Below, one piece after another: positions 23,296 through 35,191 of a stretch of DNA of 64,000 nucleotides (positions within the stretch are counted from its first letter, which is position 1; each line of letters begins with the position of its first letter). Position numbers and translations under genes: made by a program. A model generated the notes under the pieces. It worked only from the letters and a program-made list of their open reading frames with translations. It did no database searches and was not told where the DNA came from. Source of the DNA: Capniomyces stellatus (Eukaryota > Kickxellomycota > Harpellomycetes > Harpellales > Legeriomycetaceae); contig LUVW01000034.1 in NCBI GenBank assembly GCA_001661515.1, positions 1 through 64,000 of the forward strand. The letters run 5' to 3'.

Positions 23296-26076
23296 CTAGT
23301 CCTTGTCACCAGCAGAGCCATACTTTTCAATCATGAACCGTTTGGTGGCTTGCCAGTCGCGATCGAGCTTTTCTTTTTTCTTTGCGCTGCCAAACTCGGA
23401 ATCGCGACGAGAATCGGAGCCCAGGGGGTTTGCTGGGTGGCCAGAAGGACCGTGTCTGGTTCCGACTGGGCGTTTGTTGAGTTTTTTGGCGGCTTTGGCA
23501 GAGTTTAGGGTAGAGTCCTTTGACTTGATGCCAAACTGGAAAGCGGCTTTTGGCAGTTGTACAATGCTGTCCTTGTAAGAGTGCCACTCGTCAATTGAGT
23601 CAAAATCAAAGCGGCTGTGCTGGTTTCTCTTGAACTTTGACGTTGATCCAACATCCATTGCCGAGTAGTCCTCCTCGCCGTCGTTGTTCAGGTCCTCGTA
23701 TTGGAGATCCTGATCCTCAGTAATATCTGCCATGTCAAACTTCTTCAGTCCAGCCGCTTTATCCTTTTTGGTCTTTGTCGGACCCTTTGGCTTTGCCGAG
23801 TGGTCTTGGTAGTGCTGGTTGAATCCTATCCCAACGTCGTACTCGGTGATCTCCTCGTCATCACCGTCCACCCACCTCGACCTACTTAGCGGCTTTGTAA
23901 ACTCCTCGTCTGAAACAGGGTCTGAGTTCAGCCCTGCCGCCTCACCAGTCACTGGCGCTGCCCTTGTACCTGGGTAATTTGTATATGAGCCATAATCACC
24001 AGCTTCTGTTTTCTCCTTCTCACTGTCTTCATCTCCGTCAAAGTTTGACAAGTATGGCCCTGTAACACACTCATCGTCGCTTCCACTGTCTCCTTCTCCA
24101 TTTGCTTCCATATCTTCGTCTCCTTTTCCGCCTTCTTGGTCAGACTCGCCAAACATGTTTGGATACGGCCCAGTTATTGCCTCATCACCATCGCTGTCCT
24201 CCTCACTGTTGCTATCGGCCCTATTCTCGCTCGGGCCTCCATAGCTCTGACTCTGGCTTGCCGCACTGACCAAATTTTTAAGTCCTGCCTTGGTTTCAGG
24301 CCTTTTACTCACTTCTAACACGTAATCTCGCCCAGCATCAGCAAAAATATCTTCCTCTTCCTCTTCCTCTTCCTCTCCCCCCTCTTTCCCCTCCTCCCCA
24401 CCTTCTCCCCCTTCCTCGTCCCCCATCCGGGTTTTGCTCTCTTCGCTCATACCAGCCTCGTCCCTTGCTGCAGCTGAGCTCTGGCTGGCCTTTACGTTAC
24501 TGGCTCTGGTTTTGCCCTTTTGGTACTCGTAGCTGTTTGTTTCTTCATTCAGGCTGTAAACGCTGTGTCTCTGGACACTTTCCTCCTCCTCCCTTGCTAC
24601 TCTACCTTTCACTTTCCTCTCCTGCCTCATCTGCTGCCGCTTAGCCCGCGCCGACGAAATTGCCGATGCCACTTTCCTTAGCACAACTTCGTCCGAACCG
24701 CCTCGATTCACCAGCCCGTGTTTAAGATTTCGAGCCTGCACATCCGCCTGACTCCGAATCACGGTCTTTGGTATATAGTTCGGTCCTGATTTCCCAAGGT
24801 CCATTGTCCCATTCGCCAGCGGTTGTGCCAGCTCAAACTTGAAAAACAGTCTAAACGGAACAAACATCTCATTCTGTACCACCTCCCTTGCCCTATCCCT
24901 GCTTCTCACCCCCATCTCCACTTGCACCTTTTGCCGCTTTGCCAGTTTTTGTATCGCCCCCTTCATCGCTTTGCCTATCTTTGTTTCCGAGTCCACATCC
25001 ATCCCCTCACTCTCCTGCTGGTTTCCAATATCTACTTCCATTTTCTCTTCACTATATCCACTACCACCGCCACTAACTCTAACGCTTGCTTCTCTATTTA
25101 TGCTCCGCTCTTTACCATTCGAGTCTGCTCCAAGCCTTAGCAAATGCTCATCTAACAGCTCCTCGTCGTCTACGCTTTCCTTTTGCTTTTGCCCCTCTCG
25201 GATCTTTGCCAACAACAAAAAGTCAAGCCCCTTAACCAAATGTGTATGCTCTGTATCTCCTCCCAGGAACTTGCTCTGCTCGTAAGCTAACGACGCGCTC
25301 ATACCTCCGCTACCTTCGTGTCCAACCTCCCCAGCCCCTCCACCAACTCCATTTGCCCCACTCTCAGCCTCTCTGCTATTGCTCAAAAATGGTGTTGATT
25401 GAATTGTTTCTTGCAGCTTAGCCATAAACTCTTCGCTCTCCTTATATTCGTTGTTTATCCCCTTTCGCCTCTCTGCTGCCCTGTCTCTGTACTTTTCTGT
25501 TGCGTCTGCCTCTCCATCCTCTGCTTTTTTTGCTCTAGGATTTTTGTATTTGTTCTTCATTTTTGGCTTTGCAAACTCGTCTGCTTTCATTTCTCCTCCC
25601 ACATCAATTCTACAAAGGAAATACATTATTATCACAAAGAAATCACTTTGTTACTACAAAAGGATCGTATTCTTCTTCCTCAACTCCTACTACTCTTTTA
25701 TTATTGTTTAACTAGCTCTTGCCGACTAAATAAAAGTTAAAGTATGCTTACTGAATGTGTCGAGGTGTTTTGGGTATAAATCCTCGACTCCTTTGCCAAT
25801 TACCCGAACCCTCTGCCCCCGCTTCTCTTTCAGCTCTTGGCGTTGACAAAAGCTTTCGAAAGTCATCTTGCGTTAGCCTATTTTGTACATTTTCAACACT
25901 TTCTTCAACATTTACTCTATTAACGCACTCACCAATTATTTTTTTATAGAAAAAAAAATACCAGTTTATGATAATTAAGCTCATGATAATTCAGTTCCTG
26001 TTTAATGAATCTCTGGATAAATCTCCTCCAGTTGAGTGTTCTCGACTTACTTTGAGTTTTTATTGCTTTCCGACAT
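23296..26076 (-). CDS. RED: RED (IK) spliceosomal protein homologue, three exons
   Basis: RED associates with SMU1 in the spliceosomal B complex, affecting activation and splice-site choice. Exons: 26076-26051 (26 nt), 25916-25752 and 25609-23296, giving 834 aa. The tiny first exon supplies the ATG; phases close at both junctions (AA|A and CA|A). RED landmarks: LTQDDFRKLLSTPRAE near residue 30, a Lys/Arg-rich linker, EKYRDRAAERRKGINNEY, and FLGGDTEHTHLVKGLDFLLL at about 190-210. The middle is a long Glu/Gly/Asp-rich low-complexity stretch. The C-terminus has FDFDSIDEWHSYKDS, LPKAAFQFGIK and KLDRDWQATKRFM. It is longer than animal RED (about 557 aa), mainly through the acidic insert. The family call is confident; exon 1 is inferred. 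Confidence 0.9.
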
Positions 26077-26397
26077 TTAAAAAAAAATCTATATTTCCGC
26101 GAATTTGTTCACCACAATGTTATAAAGTAGTTGTATTAAAATGCGTTTCTTCGACTTTATTTTAAATATTCAAACACAAAGTTTTGATTCCTGGTAAATA
26201 ATTAAAATAATAGCCCATTTTTAATCGTATTAATTTTTTTTTGTTTTTTTTTTGTCGAAAGATTATAATTTATTTTTAAATCAAGATAATTAAGTTAACT
26301 GACAAAAAAAAAGACAAAGTAATAATGAAATGTTATGTAAATGAAGATTTTAGTAAAATGAGGTCCTAAATAATGATGAAATCGGCAAGAGAAATAT
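26077..26397. other. Intergenic between RED and the NIS synthetase
   Basis: About 320 bp of A/T runs between two minus-strand genes; it probably holds the promoter of RED and the 3' end of the upstream gene. No coding signal seen. Confidence 0.5.
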
Positions 26398-28761
26398 TCA
26401 ATCCATTCCATACACTAGCAAGTTTGGTACTTTTCTATAAATATAGTCCTTGTATAGGTTGTCAAGCTTCATTGTGATAAAGCATTTGAGGTCTACTTTG
26501 GGCAAATACCAAGCGTGCAGCAAGGGGTGCGAGGCAGGTACATGCTTCTCAAAACTCCTCCTAACAACTTCCCAGCCCTTGCCAGAGTAATGCAAACCAA
26601 GACTTCTGACCAGTCTGTGGATCTGGCACTGGATCATTGTGTGGTATGCCAACTTGTAAACATCAGCCATGGACTCGGCATCAGTAAACGAGTCGGGCAG
26701 CATTTCTAAATCGCACTCGCCGTTGAATGCGCTTCTTAAAGTTGGCCTATGAACCTTGATTCCTCCAAAGTCGCGCACTATAAACCCTGTTATTTTGTAG
26801 GGTTTAATGTCACTTACTCTCAAGAGCACGTTCTGCTGATGCGCCTCGTAGGCCCATCCATACAACAACAATGGTGGAATAAAAGCTGCAAAGAACAGAT
26901 CAGTGAATCTACAAAATCAGCAACCCAACTTTATTTATCTATCTGCACAATTCTGCCACTAAATATTTCATTTAAATTACGACTTTCTTACCTTTCTAAA
27001 AAGTCCAGCTTTTTGACATTTGTGTCTAGTCCCCAGCAATCAACCACATTGCTGACTCCGTTTGAGTTTTTTTCCGTCAATGCTGCACAGATCATTGTCT
27101 TTTCCCCCCTGCCTCTAATCAAAGCATCTGCATCATCTCTAACAATACAGGCCAGGTGCTTGGCCAAGTCAAAGTTTTGGCTGTCATAGACTATGCTTGC
27201 GGGCTCGGTTGCAACTAGCAGCACGTCCGAGTAACCACTGCTATACGTAGCCAGATGCTTTTGGTTTAGCTCATTTAGCTTTGGAACCAACCTGCTCACC
27301 CCCGGACCAACAAACGTTGACCACGGCGTAACTGTCCGCAATGCCGATGTCACTTTGATTGCGACTGGAAGCTTTATGCACTTGCCGCTGTCTTTGAGCC
27401 CAACTGGCGAAACCGTCCGAATCGACGTTTGCCCTTTTGCAAACGTAGAGTATGGCAAAAGTGACGCATACTGACCGAACTTGCTTTTGACACATGGAAC
27501 TTGAAGAGGGTGAACCGGCAGAATAACCTGTTTTTCTGTATCAACTATATCCAACAACCCCACATTCTCCCCACCAATCCCCAATCCACCATCTAAAACC
27601 CCCCCGCTGAATTTTGCTGACTCCAGCAATGGCCTGATCGCTCTATCATACTCCCCAGAAACAATCATCCTGCTTCTGTCAATGCTCACAAAACACAAGT
27701 CAACGTTGTAAAAGTTTGTAAATATGTCTAGCTTAGGCAGCGGCGGAACAGAGTACCTCGCCTTGTGCATCTATCGATCCAATTTGCATAAGTTTCAACA
27801 TACTTGGTATTTTTCTATCATTGTTTTCTGCAATATGATCACCACAAAATCAACACATCTATGGTTTGTGAGCTTTGCTTACCGGATGCGTAGCATGTCC
27901 TTCAACAATACATCTCTCCCAGTCAATAGACTCCCACTCGTCAATGTTAGGGCTACTTGGTCGGACATTATAAAAGTGCGTTTGGTGCTCAACTGAGTTA
28001 GACAGCTCCATACACAACTCATTTATAGTATCTTTGTCTCCTTGAACCCAGTCCCCAACTGTTCTCATCAACATATTAGGATCTGCTACTTTATTCTTTT
28101 CCAATCTCTATATATACAAAATTTGTAGTTCAATTTTAGACATTGGCCTGATTAGGAAAGGAAAATTATTATTTTTTTCGGCTATTGATTAATAATTGTG
28201 CTGCCTGCTTACCGCATCGTCCAAGCTGCCGCCAAAAGACTCGAAGTAAAAGTAGTTTATGCCAATTTCCTCTGGATCAAGGAATTCGACTTTGCACATA
28301 AACTCATCCACCTTGTCGCCTAAAACTGGATAATTTACAAGCTGCAAAATAAAAACCGGTTGTCCAAATAAACCGGCACTCCTGTTGCTGTCTGCTCCCT
28401 TATGCGCGGTATCTGGAACTTTGGCAAGGCTGTCTTGTGATGAGTTTAGCCCTTCAACCAAAGAAAACTCATCATTCGTTGCCATGATCAGAAAACAGCC
28501 GCTCAGGTTTCCGTCAGCTGTGCTGCCTTCTGCCAAACCTACCCCGTTTCTCATGTGTTTTTGATTTGCAATTGCTTGTGAGACATCCTCGCTAAACAAG
28601 TATGACGTTACTAGCCCCTCATTGGTAAAGCACGTAGCTAGTCTGGAAATGGTGGCGTGTTGAGCAAGAGCCAGATTGCCTACTGTTAACTTTGTTGCAT
28701 TGCTGGACTCGCTCAGTCCTTTGAGCACGTTTCTCATATAATCTCCGGTTTCTAGCTTCAT
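26398..28761 (-). CDS. NRPS-independent siderophore (NIS) synthetase, IucA/IucC type (four exons)
   Basis: ATP-dependent ligase that condenses a carboxylate, usually citrate, with an amine. In Mucoromycota this family makes the siderophore rhizoferrin from citrate and putrescine, so ferric-iron capture is the likely role. Exons: 28761-28213, 28107-27883, 27770-26992 and 26908-26398, giving 687 aa, a normal family length; phases are 0, 0 and 2. Motifs: EGHATHPMHKARY (exon 2-3 junction; family GHPxHPxxKxR), ILPVHPLQVP, IKVTSALRTVTPW, GWAYEAHQQNVLL (family EAHxQN) and FIVRDFGGIKVH, followed by the FhuF-like C-terminal domain. Three spliceosomal introns show that it is a resident nuclear gene, not bacterial contamination. 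No transporter, reductase or other siderophore gene lies nearby. The substrate is inferred. Confidence 0.92.
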
Positions 28762-30986
28762 GGTGTAAGTCTTTAGCTTTTTCTTTTTAGATATATTTCT
28801 TTTACTTTTCCGAGCTGTAACTTGGACTATTCCACTTTAAAACAGTTATTCTCTGATGTTTTGAACCAAGCTATGTCTTTTCTTTTAGTCTATTAAGAAT
28901 GGTTGTTTTAGATGGTTAGTACTGCGCACAAATATATATACATTTCTGCTCAATGACTAAAACAAGGTTTGATTCAATGAAACAATCAGAACTGCATTTG
29001 GAATATGAAAACACAAGCCTAATTTAAAGATTTTAGCTATATTTGACTCGAGCTCACCTTAGTTTTTGTGAACTACCGCACCAAAGTGTACGATTATTTT
29101 TGTTGCTCGGTGTGATTTTGTTTACAAGGAGCAGAGGAATAAACGTTCCTTTGGATCTCGCCCACTATACTGGTATTTATTCTCTTTCTTTAAAAAAAAA
29201 AATAGTCTTAAACTAGAGTTTTTCAATCTAAAAGCTGGAAAAAAAAACTTTAAGGTTGGAAAATAGTAGTTTAAAATTTGATTGAAAAAAATAGAGAAAA
29301 AATTCAAGCTGAAAGAAAAAAAAACAATTATCACCGAGTATTTAGCAAAGTTTTGCTTTTCACAATCGTTAATTAGATCCCAATATCGAGTTTGGATTTC
29401 CTTTATTTGCGACTGATTTGTAATCCGTATTTATAACAAACTGTTTTAGCTTGATATAATTTCATCGTAATTTTTGTTAGGACATAAAACATTTTATTAT
29501 TGCTTTCAACTTTGTTTATTTAATGCTTATTCTTGGTTGTAAATTAATTTGCTGATTCAAGCTCGTTAAGGTTGAATAATTTGCGAATTTCTAATCTGAT
29601 AAGAATTACTAATCACTTTTTAATATTGCTAATAAAGATTTCGCCTATTCTTTGTTCTCAATAAATACCACAACCCTTTTCTCAATCAAAGTCAATCCAT
29701 TTTCAGTCCAACCCTTCCCCTGCGTTATATTTTGCTTTGTGTGGTTATCAGATAGCAAATACTCTGTACTACCCAGTAGAATCAGTTTAAATATACGCAA
29801 ACCAATCTCAGTCAGTTTCCAACTGCAAAGACCTTGGTATGTGATAGGCTCAAGCCCAACTTGCTGTCACTTTGCCCAACTAACTGGTTGTTTTATCCGA
29901 CCTCTTATTACTTTGAACTCCTTTGGACCTCTTTGGACCTCTTTGGACCTCTTTGGACTCCTTTGGACCCCTTTGAACTCTTTTGAGCTCTTTTGAGCTC
30001 TTTTGAGCTCTTTTGGACTTCTTTGAACTCTTCCACTTGACGCCCTCTAAAATTAGAAACGTTTAAATTGTTTAATCGATGCTATTGCCATTTTGTTTTT
30101 GAGATGATTGGAAACGTTTAATCAGCCCATAAAATAATAAAATACAAAGTTTTTTTATGTTTTTTTCACAAAAAATACAATTACTATTTGTTTTTAAGGT
30201 CCAAGAATAGCGACCAAATTTTGAAACAATTCCAAGATCAGAGTGGACTTGGCATATTCGTTAAACTTGTGATTGAGAGGTATAAAGATAAATCTAAAGT
30301 AACTTCTTTAAAATTCCGTGTGGTTCTTGAAATAACCTTGTGATGACTTTATTTATAAACTGTTTAATAAACTAAAAATATTTGACCTAAAAATCAGGCA
30401 TAACTATGCCATTAAAACTAGTTATTCAATATAAAATTTATAAATAGATGCAATGCACCGGTTTCCAGTTTAATTCAAAAAAAATGATTAATTACAATAA
30501 ACAAACTCATAAACAGGAATCGGCTGCATGCAGTGATGATATCATAATTCCCCAACCATTTTTCAAGCCTTGACTGCCGAATACAGGAATCTTGGTTCTT
30601 AAAGTATACTTCGCTTGTTCTTAATGTTGGCCAAAAAAATTATGCCTTCCTATTGGTCGCATCGATTTGATAAAGCTGAGTGACATCAAAACCTAATTTG
30701 CACTAAATACCTGTTTTGGGTGAGTCTACACTATTGCCACACATTAACTTTATGCAATAAAAAGCTTACTTTTTAAAAAAGTAAACAACAACTTTAAATC
30801 CAAACATCAAGTTCAACAAAAAGACCTATACTTTAAAAAGTGAGCAGGCCAAGAACATTCACCCCTTTACTAATATCAATAAACGATTCTGGCTTTATAA
30901 ATACTAATTTATTTGTTTTTAGATACACAAACAGCTATAAAAATAAACCATCTAAAAAGCGACAGGGCATCACTACTATACCAAAG
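28762..30986. other. 2.2-kb intergenic region, unresolved
   Basis: Lies between the divergent NIS synthetase and CSN6. It holds a 10-bp tandem array at about 29911-30035. At 30203-30342 (plus) a splice-like border (TTTTTAAG) is followed by an open, protein-like stretch beginning SKNSDQILKQFQ and ending in a stop, but I could not find partner exons. The rest is A/T runs. Confidence 0.45.
29911..30035 (+). repeat. 10-bp tandem array CTTTGGACCT
   Basis: About twelve decamer units related to CTTTGGACCT, drifting into CTTTGAACTC and CTTTTGAGCT. There are no unique spacers between units, so this is a minisatellite and not a CRISPR-like array. Confidence 0.85.
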
Positions 30987-33282
30987 ATGGAAAAGCAAAA
31001 GTCTACAGATATTTACATGTAGGTTATTGAAGCCTTAAACAAATTCGTCTATTCGATAAAATGTTTAAAAATAATTTTGACGATAATTGAATAGACTTAT
31101 AATGTAGCTGGCTCACCGCACCATTTTGTTTTAAATGCGACAAATGATGTGGAGCTTTTAGAGCTTTAAATGCAAATACTAAGAGCAAGAATAAAAACAA
31201 GAACAGCGGAAAAATGTAATAAGATTCAATTCAAATTTTTAGACATCCCGTAGCTATACTTTCTATTTCAGATCACATAACAAGGGAAAATATTCAAAAG
31301 AGGACCAGTACTGATGGTAAAGCTGCCAACTTGATCAACCCTGAATGCCAAAATGTATAATCTAGCTTGCTTTATTATTCGAAACTCCATTACATTGAAA
31401 TTAACACTCAGGCTTAATTTTCCATGCTATGATAATCAGCAGGGGAATGTGGTGGATGTTTTGGAGCTTTGATGGGCGAAATAAACAGCAATTTAGTCGA
31501 GATCAAATCCTCATTTGAGTTTTTACTTGAAGAGGGTTCAGGCACTGGGAAAGCAGGCACTGGGAAAGCAGGCACTAAAGCGAAAATCGATCTAGACTTT
31601 CTCAAAGATAGGATCTCCCAACGTGAGGATTATTTTACATGTCTAATCAGCTAAAGCAACAGTGAAATCGATTTTCAAGATATAAAAGTGACGTTGTATT
31701 TAATAATATGGGTTTAGATTTTCTTGTATACCCGGCAGAGACCATTGTTGGCTGGTACTCGGCAAAGTCAAATGGATTAAATGTGGAATCTGTTTCACTA
31801 TATCACAAGCAAGTAAGTTTCGTAGTAACAACCAAAATCACAGTGACATTAATGTACCGTTGGTGGATTGTGATAACAATTATATAATAGTTGGGTGAGA
31901 TGGGCACGATCTTAAAATTGTGTTTGCCGAATTGAAACTTTATTTTACATTGTTTATAGATACTCGGTTTGGAAAAGAATGCGATATATGTCGAAATAGA
32001 CGATCTAAAAGCTAGCAAGTGCGACAAAGCAGGTTCGAACTCTGCTGGTCTGGATGGAAACATCGAGTATTTCAATGCTTTTAGGCACTCTGAGCCTCCT
32101 ATTAATTGTGTTATTTTTAAAAAGGTCGATATCAAAATAAAATCTGAGGTTGCTGAGCAGGTGGTTATTGAAAGCTTGGCACTTGGATCGAATTTAGGGG
32201 GGATAGTCGATGAGTCGTATACAAATAGTAAGTATCAATAGCAATGTGATAGCTATTATTACCACTATTGCCACTATTACCATTGAACTTTCCTGGTATC
32301 CGAGCTTAGCGCATCAAGACTGTTTCTAATTTCGAAAGCTTGATGGTATTTCAAACAAATTAGTTGCTTTCTTGGAGAGCCAGTCATCAGCAATAACAAC
32401 TCTTCAGCAAAATCTGATTGCGCTCAGGGACTTTGTCAACAAAAGATCTAAAAACGTGAATGAAGGTAACACTAATTTTGTTTTTTTTCATGATTTCTTT
32501 TTTTTCATACGACTGTTTATTTTAATTTGTTTTTTTTTATTTAGTATCTGTTTTATCATTATTTACAATCCACAAAATGGTATGTATATAGTGGTACCCT
32601 CGATGGCTTAATATTTGGTTGACTGAATGTTTTTTTTGCTGTTGTTTTATTATTGCTTCTTTAGAGTGTTTAGACTCTGAATACAATTTGATCAAGTCGA
32701 TTAATGAAATATGCATAAATATTCCAAGAAAATCTGACATGACGGACGCCAAGTTGGACTCGTTGAGCCTAGTAAGCATCCAGGCTACTTGATTCCTGAA
32801 CTGGATTTATTTTTTCAGAGAATTGTTATTTTATCAAAAAAAAAAAAGGAAATGGATGAGCCATATACCGGCATTTTTTACGAACATTGTACAACTGTGA
32901 CTAAAGTATTTGTTCTCTAACCCTGTATGTGTGAAATAATCTTATTCAACTTAGCAATCGAACTCCCTTATATTCAATACGTTGGACAAGTTGATGGAAA
33001 GTATTGGAACAATATCAGAGGTAATGAGCTATTTGATTACTATGCTTGTATTATATTGTGTGCCTTTTTCTAGGCATAGCTTACACATACCTTTTAATTG
33101 ACACGATTTTAAACCAAAAGACCACTTGGATTAATATAACGGTAGATTGCGAATATATCTGAACAGTCGGCCGAAATTACCAAACCCCAGTTCAAAGGTA
33201 CAGGTACATCAATACTTATTGTTTAAATTTGCTTGATTTTTCTCTGTTTTTCAAAGTTGAGGATGCTAGCCTGCCCAGCTAG
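30987..33282 (+). CDS. CSN6: COP9 signalosome subunit 6 (CSN6), eleven exons
   Basis: Non-catalytic MPN-domain subunit of the COP9 signalosome, which removes NEDD8 from cullins. Exons: 30987-31018, 31243-31316, 31440-31622, 31718-31812, 31960-32227, 32364-32465, 32665-32771, 32819-32905, 32955-33020, 33146-33197 and 33257-33282, giving 363 aa; every phase closes. Landmarks: YIHPVAILSISDH (exon 1-2 junction), CFGALMGEIN, EIKSSFEF, AETIVGWYS, SLYHKQIL (junction) and DIKIKSEVAEQ. The HKQ after GWYS and ILSISDH favour CSN6 over eIF3f. It lacks the JAMM metal motif, as expected for CSN6. Exon 3 has a GTGKA repeat insert. The last four exons are less certain because the C-terminal domain is weakly conserved. 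Human CSN6 is 327 aa. Confidence 0.82.
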
Positions 33283-33676
33283 TTAGACCGAACTCCTAAC
33301 ACAATCCGTTTATAATATTTTTTTTATAGTATCTCACGCAGACTAAACATGGTTCTTGGCTTTACTCTATCTTTTGTATGATAATTTATATGATTTAATT
33401 CTTCAAACTTATTAGCTAATATTGTCTCTAATTTTGTGAAATTTTGTGAAATTTTGTGCATGTCCATAACCAATAACAAGCTCACCAAAATCTGCAAAAC
33501 CTGGCTATTGTTTTGTCTACATTTACCATCCAAAGCCTTGCTCGCCACCACACACTAACAGTTCGTTTGAGGTGGCTGCTGTTTGAAACTTTATGCCTTT
33601 TTATTATTTCTGGTCAGAACAGCAATAGAAAGCTGAAATTGCTGCTCATGTATTTCAGAAAGCGCACCATTTTTAT
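33283..33676. other. Intergenic, CSN6 to tRNA-Asp
   Basis: About 390 bp; a 75-codon minus-strand frame at 33324-33551 has no family resemblance and is probably chance. Upstream promoter elements of the tRNA are internal to the tRNA gene itself. Confidence 0.5.
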
Positions 33677-33748
33677 TCTCGGATAGTATAGTGGTGAGTA
33701 TCCCAGTCTGTCACATTGGAGACCCGGGTTCAATTCCCGGTCCGAGAG
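33677..33748 (+). tRNA. tRNA-Asp (anticodon GTC)
   Basis: A 72-nt cloverleaf without intron. The acceptor strand TCTCGGA pairs perfectly with TCCGAGA, followed by discriminator G. A-box-like TAGTATAGTGG and B-box GGGTTCAATTC are both present. The anticodon loop CTGTCAC carries GTC, decoding Asp GAY codons. A T-rich stretch follows within 10 nt and would terminate RNA polymerase III. The LINE copy starting at 33876 lies 127 bp downstream. Confidence 0.97.
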
Positions 33749-33875
33749 ATTACTTTTTCCTTTTATGCTTCTGATGGTGTTGTATTTACTTGATATATTA
33801 CACAATTTTTTTTTATTTGCCAAAATGGCCACTTGAGCAATTATTTATTAGAGCAATGCAAAATATTATTGATTT

Positions 33876-34101
33876 GGATTTAATGTTTTATTGATTGATT
33901 AATGGATTATTTATTATTTATTTATTTGTATGATTTATTGGAAACAGATTCAACACAACAAAACATACAATATCAAACAACATCATAAAAATACTATTAA
34001 ACACTGCTATTTTGATATGTTAAACAACTCTGTTAACCAACACCTCTTCGATCAATTAGATCGCCCGTACCCGATGAGCATTGGTTCAGGGAGATTGGTG
34101 C
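33876..34101 (-). repeat. LINE 3' tail repeat, copy 2 (matches 808-1035)
   Basis: 226 bp nearly identical to 808-1035, in the same orientation, with the same start and end points. Here it is joined directly to endonuclease-coding sequence and not to the ORF2 C-terminus. Confidence 0.85.
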
Positions 34102-34770
34102 AAATCTATTGTTGTTTTTTATTTCTTCTCCCTTTTCCTCCATTTCTTTGATATTAACTTTTCGGTTTACAACCGCTGTTAATCTAGTCGCTTCGGTCTT
34201 TATCAGCGACACTACGGAGAAATGGTCACTAAGATCTGCATTGGTTGATGTTCCTGCCTTTATAGGATATCCTGTTTGCGGTGTATAAAAGATATGGTCC
34301 AACATCCTCCCCATTCTTTGGCCATTCAGCCTGGATCCTGGCGAGTTTTTGGTACGGACTTTATCAATCCAACTCCCATCTTTTTTGTCCAGCTGATTGC
34401 CGCCAGTAAGTTCATATTAAGGCCTCCCATAAGTATCAGTCTGGTATCACAATATTTTTTCCTTTCTTTTTGTATAAACTTTTCAACCGCTGTTTTGGTT
34501 GATGTTCTTTGAGCTGTTGTATGAGGCATATGCACATTCACTATTATCCATTCGATATTTTCATTAGTGAAAGATTGGCCCCGAACTTTGCTGGCCATCC
34601 AAAATGGCTCTGATATCATCTCAAGGATGTTCAGCCCACACTGTCCTTTTTCAACACCAGTCATTAGGCCTGTGCCATTCTTCGCTAATCTTTTTTTTTG
34701 CTTCAATGCAGGTATACCCGTGAATAAAACATTATTTTGGATTTCTCCGTCAGTTGTGTGGAGCAAATAA
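33876..34770 (-). mobile_element. Internally deleted LINE with endonuclease (EEP) remnant
   Basis: Minus strand. Two overlapping open stretches (34766-34326 and 34314-34033) encode most of an exonuclease-endonuclease-phosphatase domain: IIVNVHMPHTTAQRT, a degenerate ILMGGLN (normally GDxN), MLDHIFYT and the terminal SDHFSVVSL. The two parts are in different frames, so at least one frameshift or stop separates them. The aspartate of the GDxN metal motif is Gly, so the domain is unlikely to be active. Directly after the endonuclease the sequence passes in frame into the shared LINE 3' tail; reverse transcriptase and the His/Cys element are missing. The copy is defective. The 5' end near 34770 is an estimate, and no target-site duplication was identified. 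Confidence 0.75.
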
Positions 34771-35191
34771 CAATAATTAAATAATCCTAGTTACATTAAA
34801 GCTATAATTGATTATTTGGCGTATATAAAATGCGTAAATAGAAAGTGAAAAACTAAAAGAATTAAAAAAATAACGGAGTGAAAAAAAGTAAGCTGGCATT
34901 AATGCTGGTGCTGGCAATTGTGGTGTTGAAGAAGATGAAAGTGGGGGTGTCGTGAAAATTAGGCTATTTAATGAAAATGATAAAATTATTGTTATGAAAA
35001 TTAGAGTTTGGAAATGCAGTAGTACTCGAGTAAAAAGTGAAAAGTAGGTTTAGGAGATTAGTTTGAATAATGTAACACCGTAGCATAAATTGAATAAGGG
35101 TGCTCTCGCCGTTATAGTAAGAGTAAAATAAAATAAAAGCCAGCTTGGGATATTAAAACAAATGAAATGTGTGTAGAGTGGGTTGGATGCG
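34771..35191. other. Intergenic, nothing recognised
   Basis: AT-rich sequence between the LINE remnant and the 3' end of the Lys/Ser-rich gene. No coding or RNA signal seen. Confidence 0.5.

Noticed and set aside
29122..29334. 70-codon Phe/Leu-rich minus-strand frame
   Set aside because: Arises from A/T runs, no ATG context or family resemblance.
29911..30035. Repeat array considered as CRISPR-like
   Set aside because: Contiguous decamers without spacers in a eukaryotic genome; a minisatellite.
32031..32049. tRNA T-arm-like sequence GCAGGTTCGAACTCTGC
   Set aside because: No acceptor stem, D-arm or anticodon arm around it; it lies inside CSN6 exon 5.
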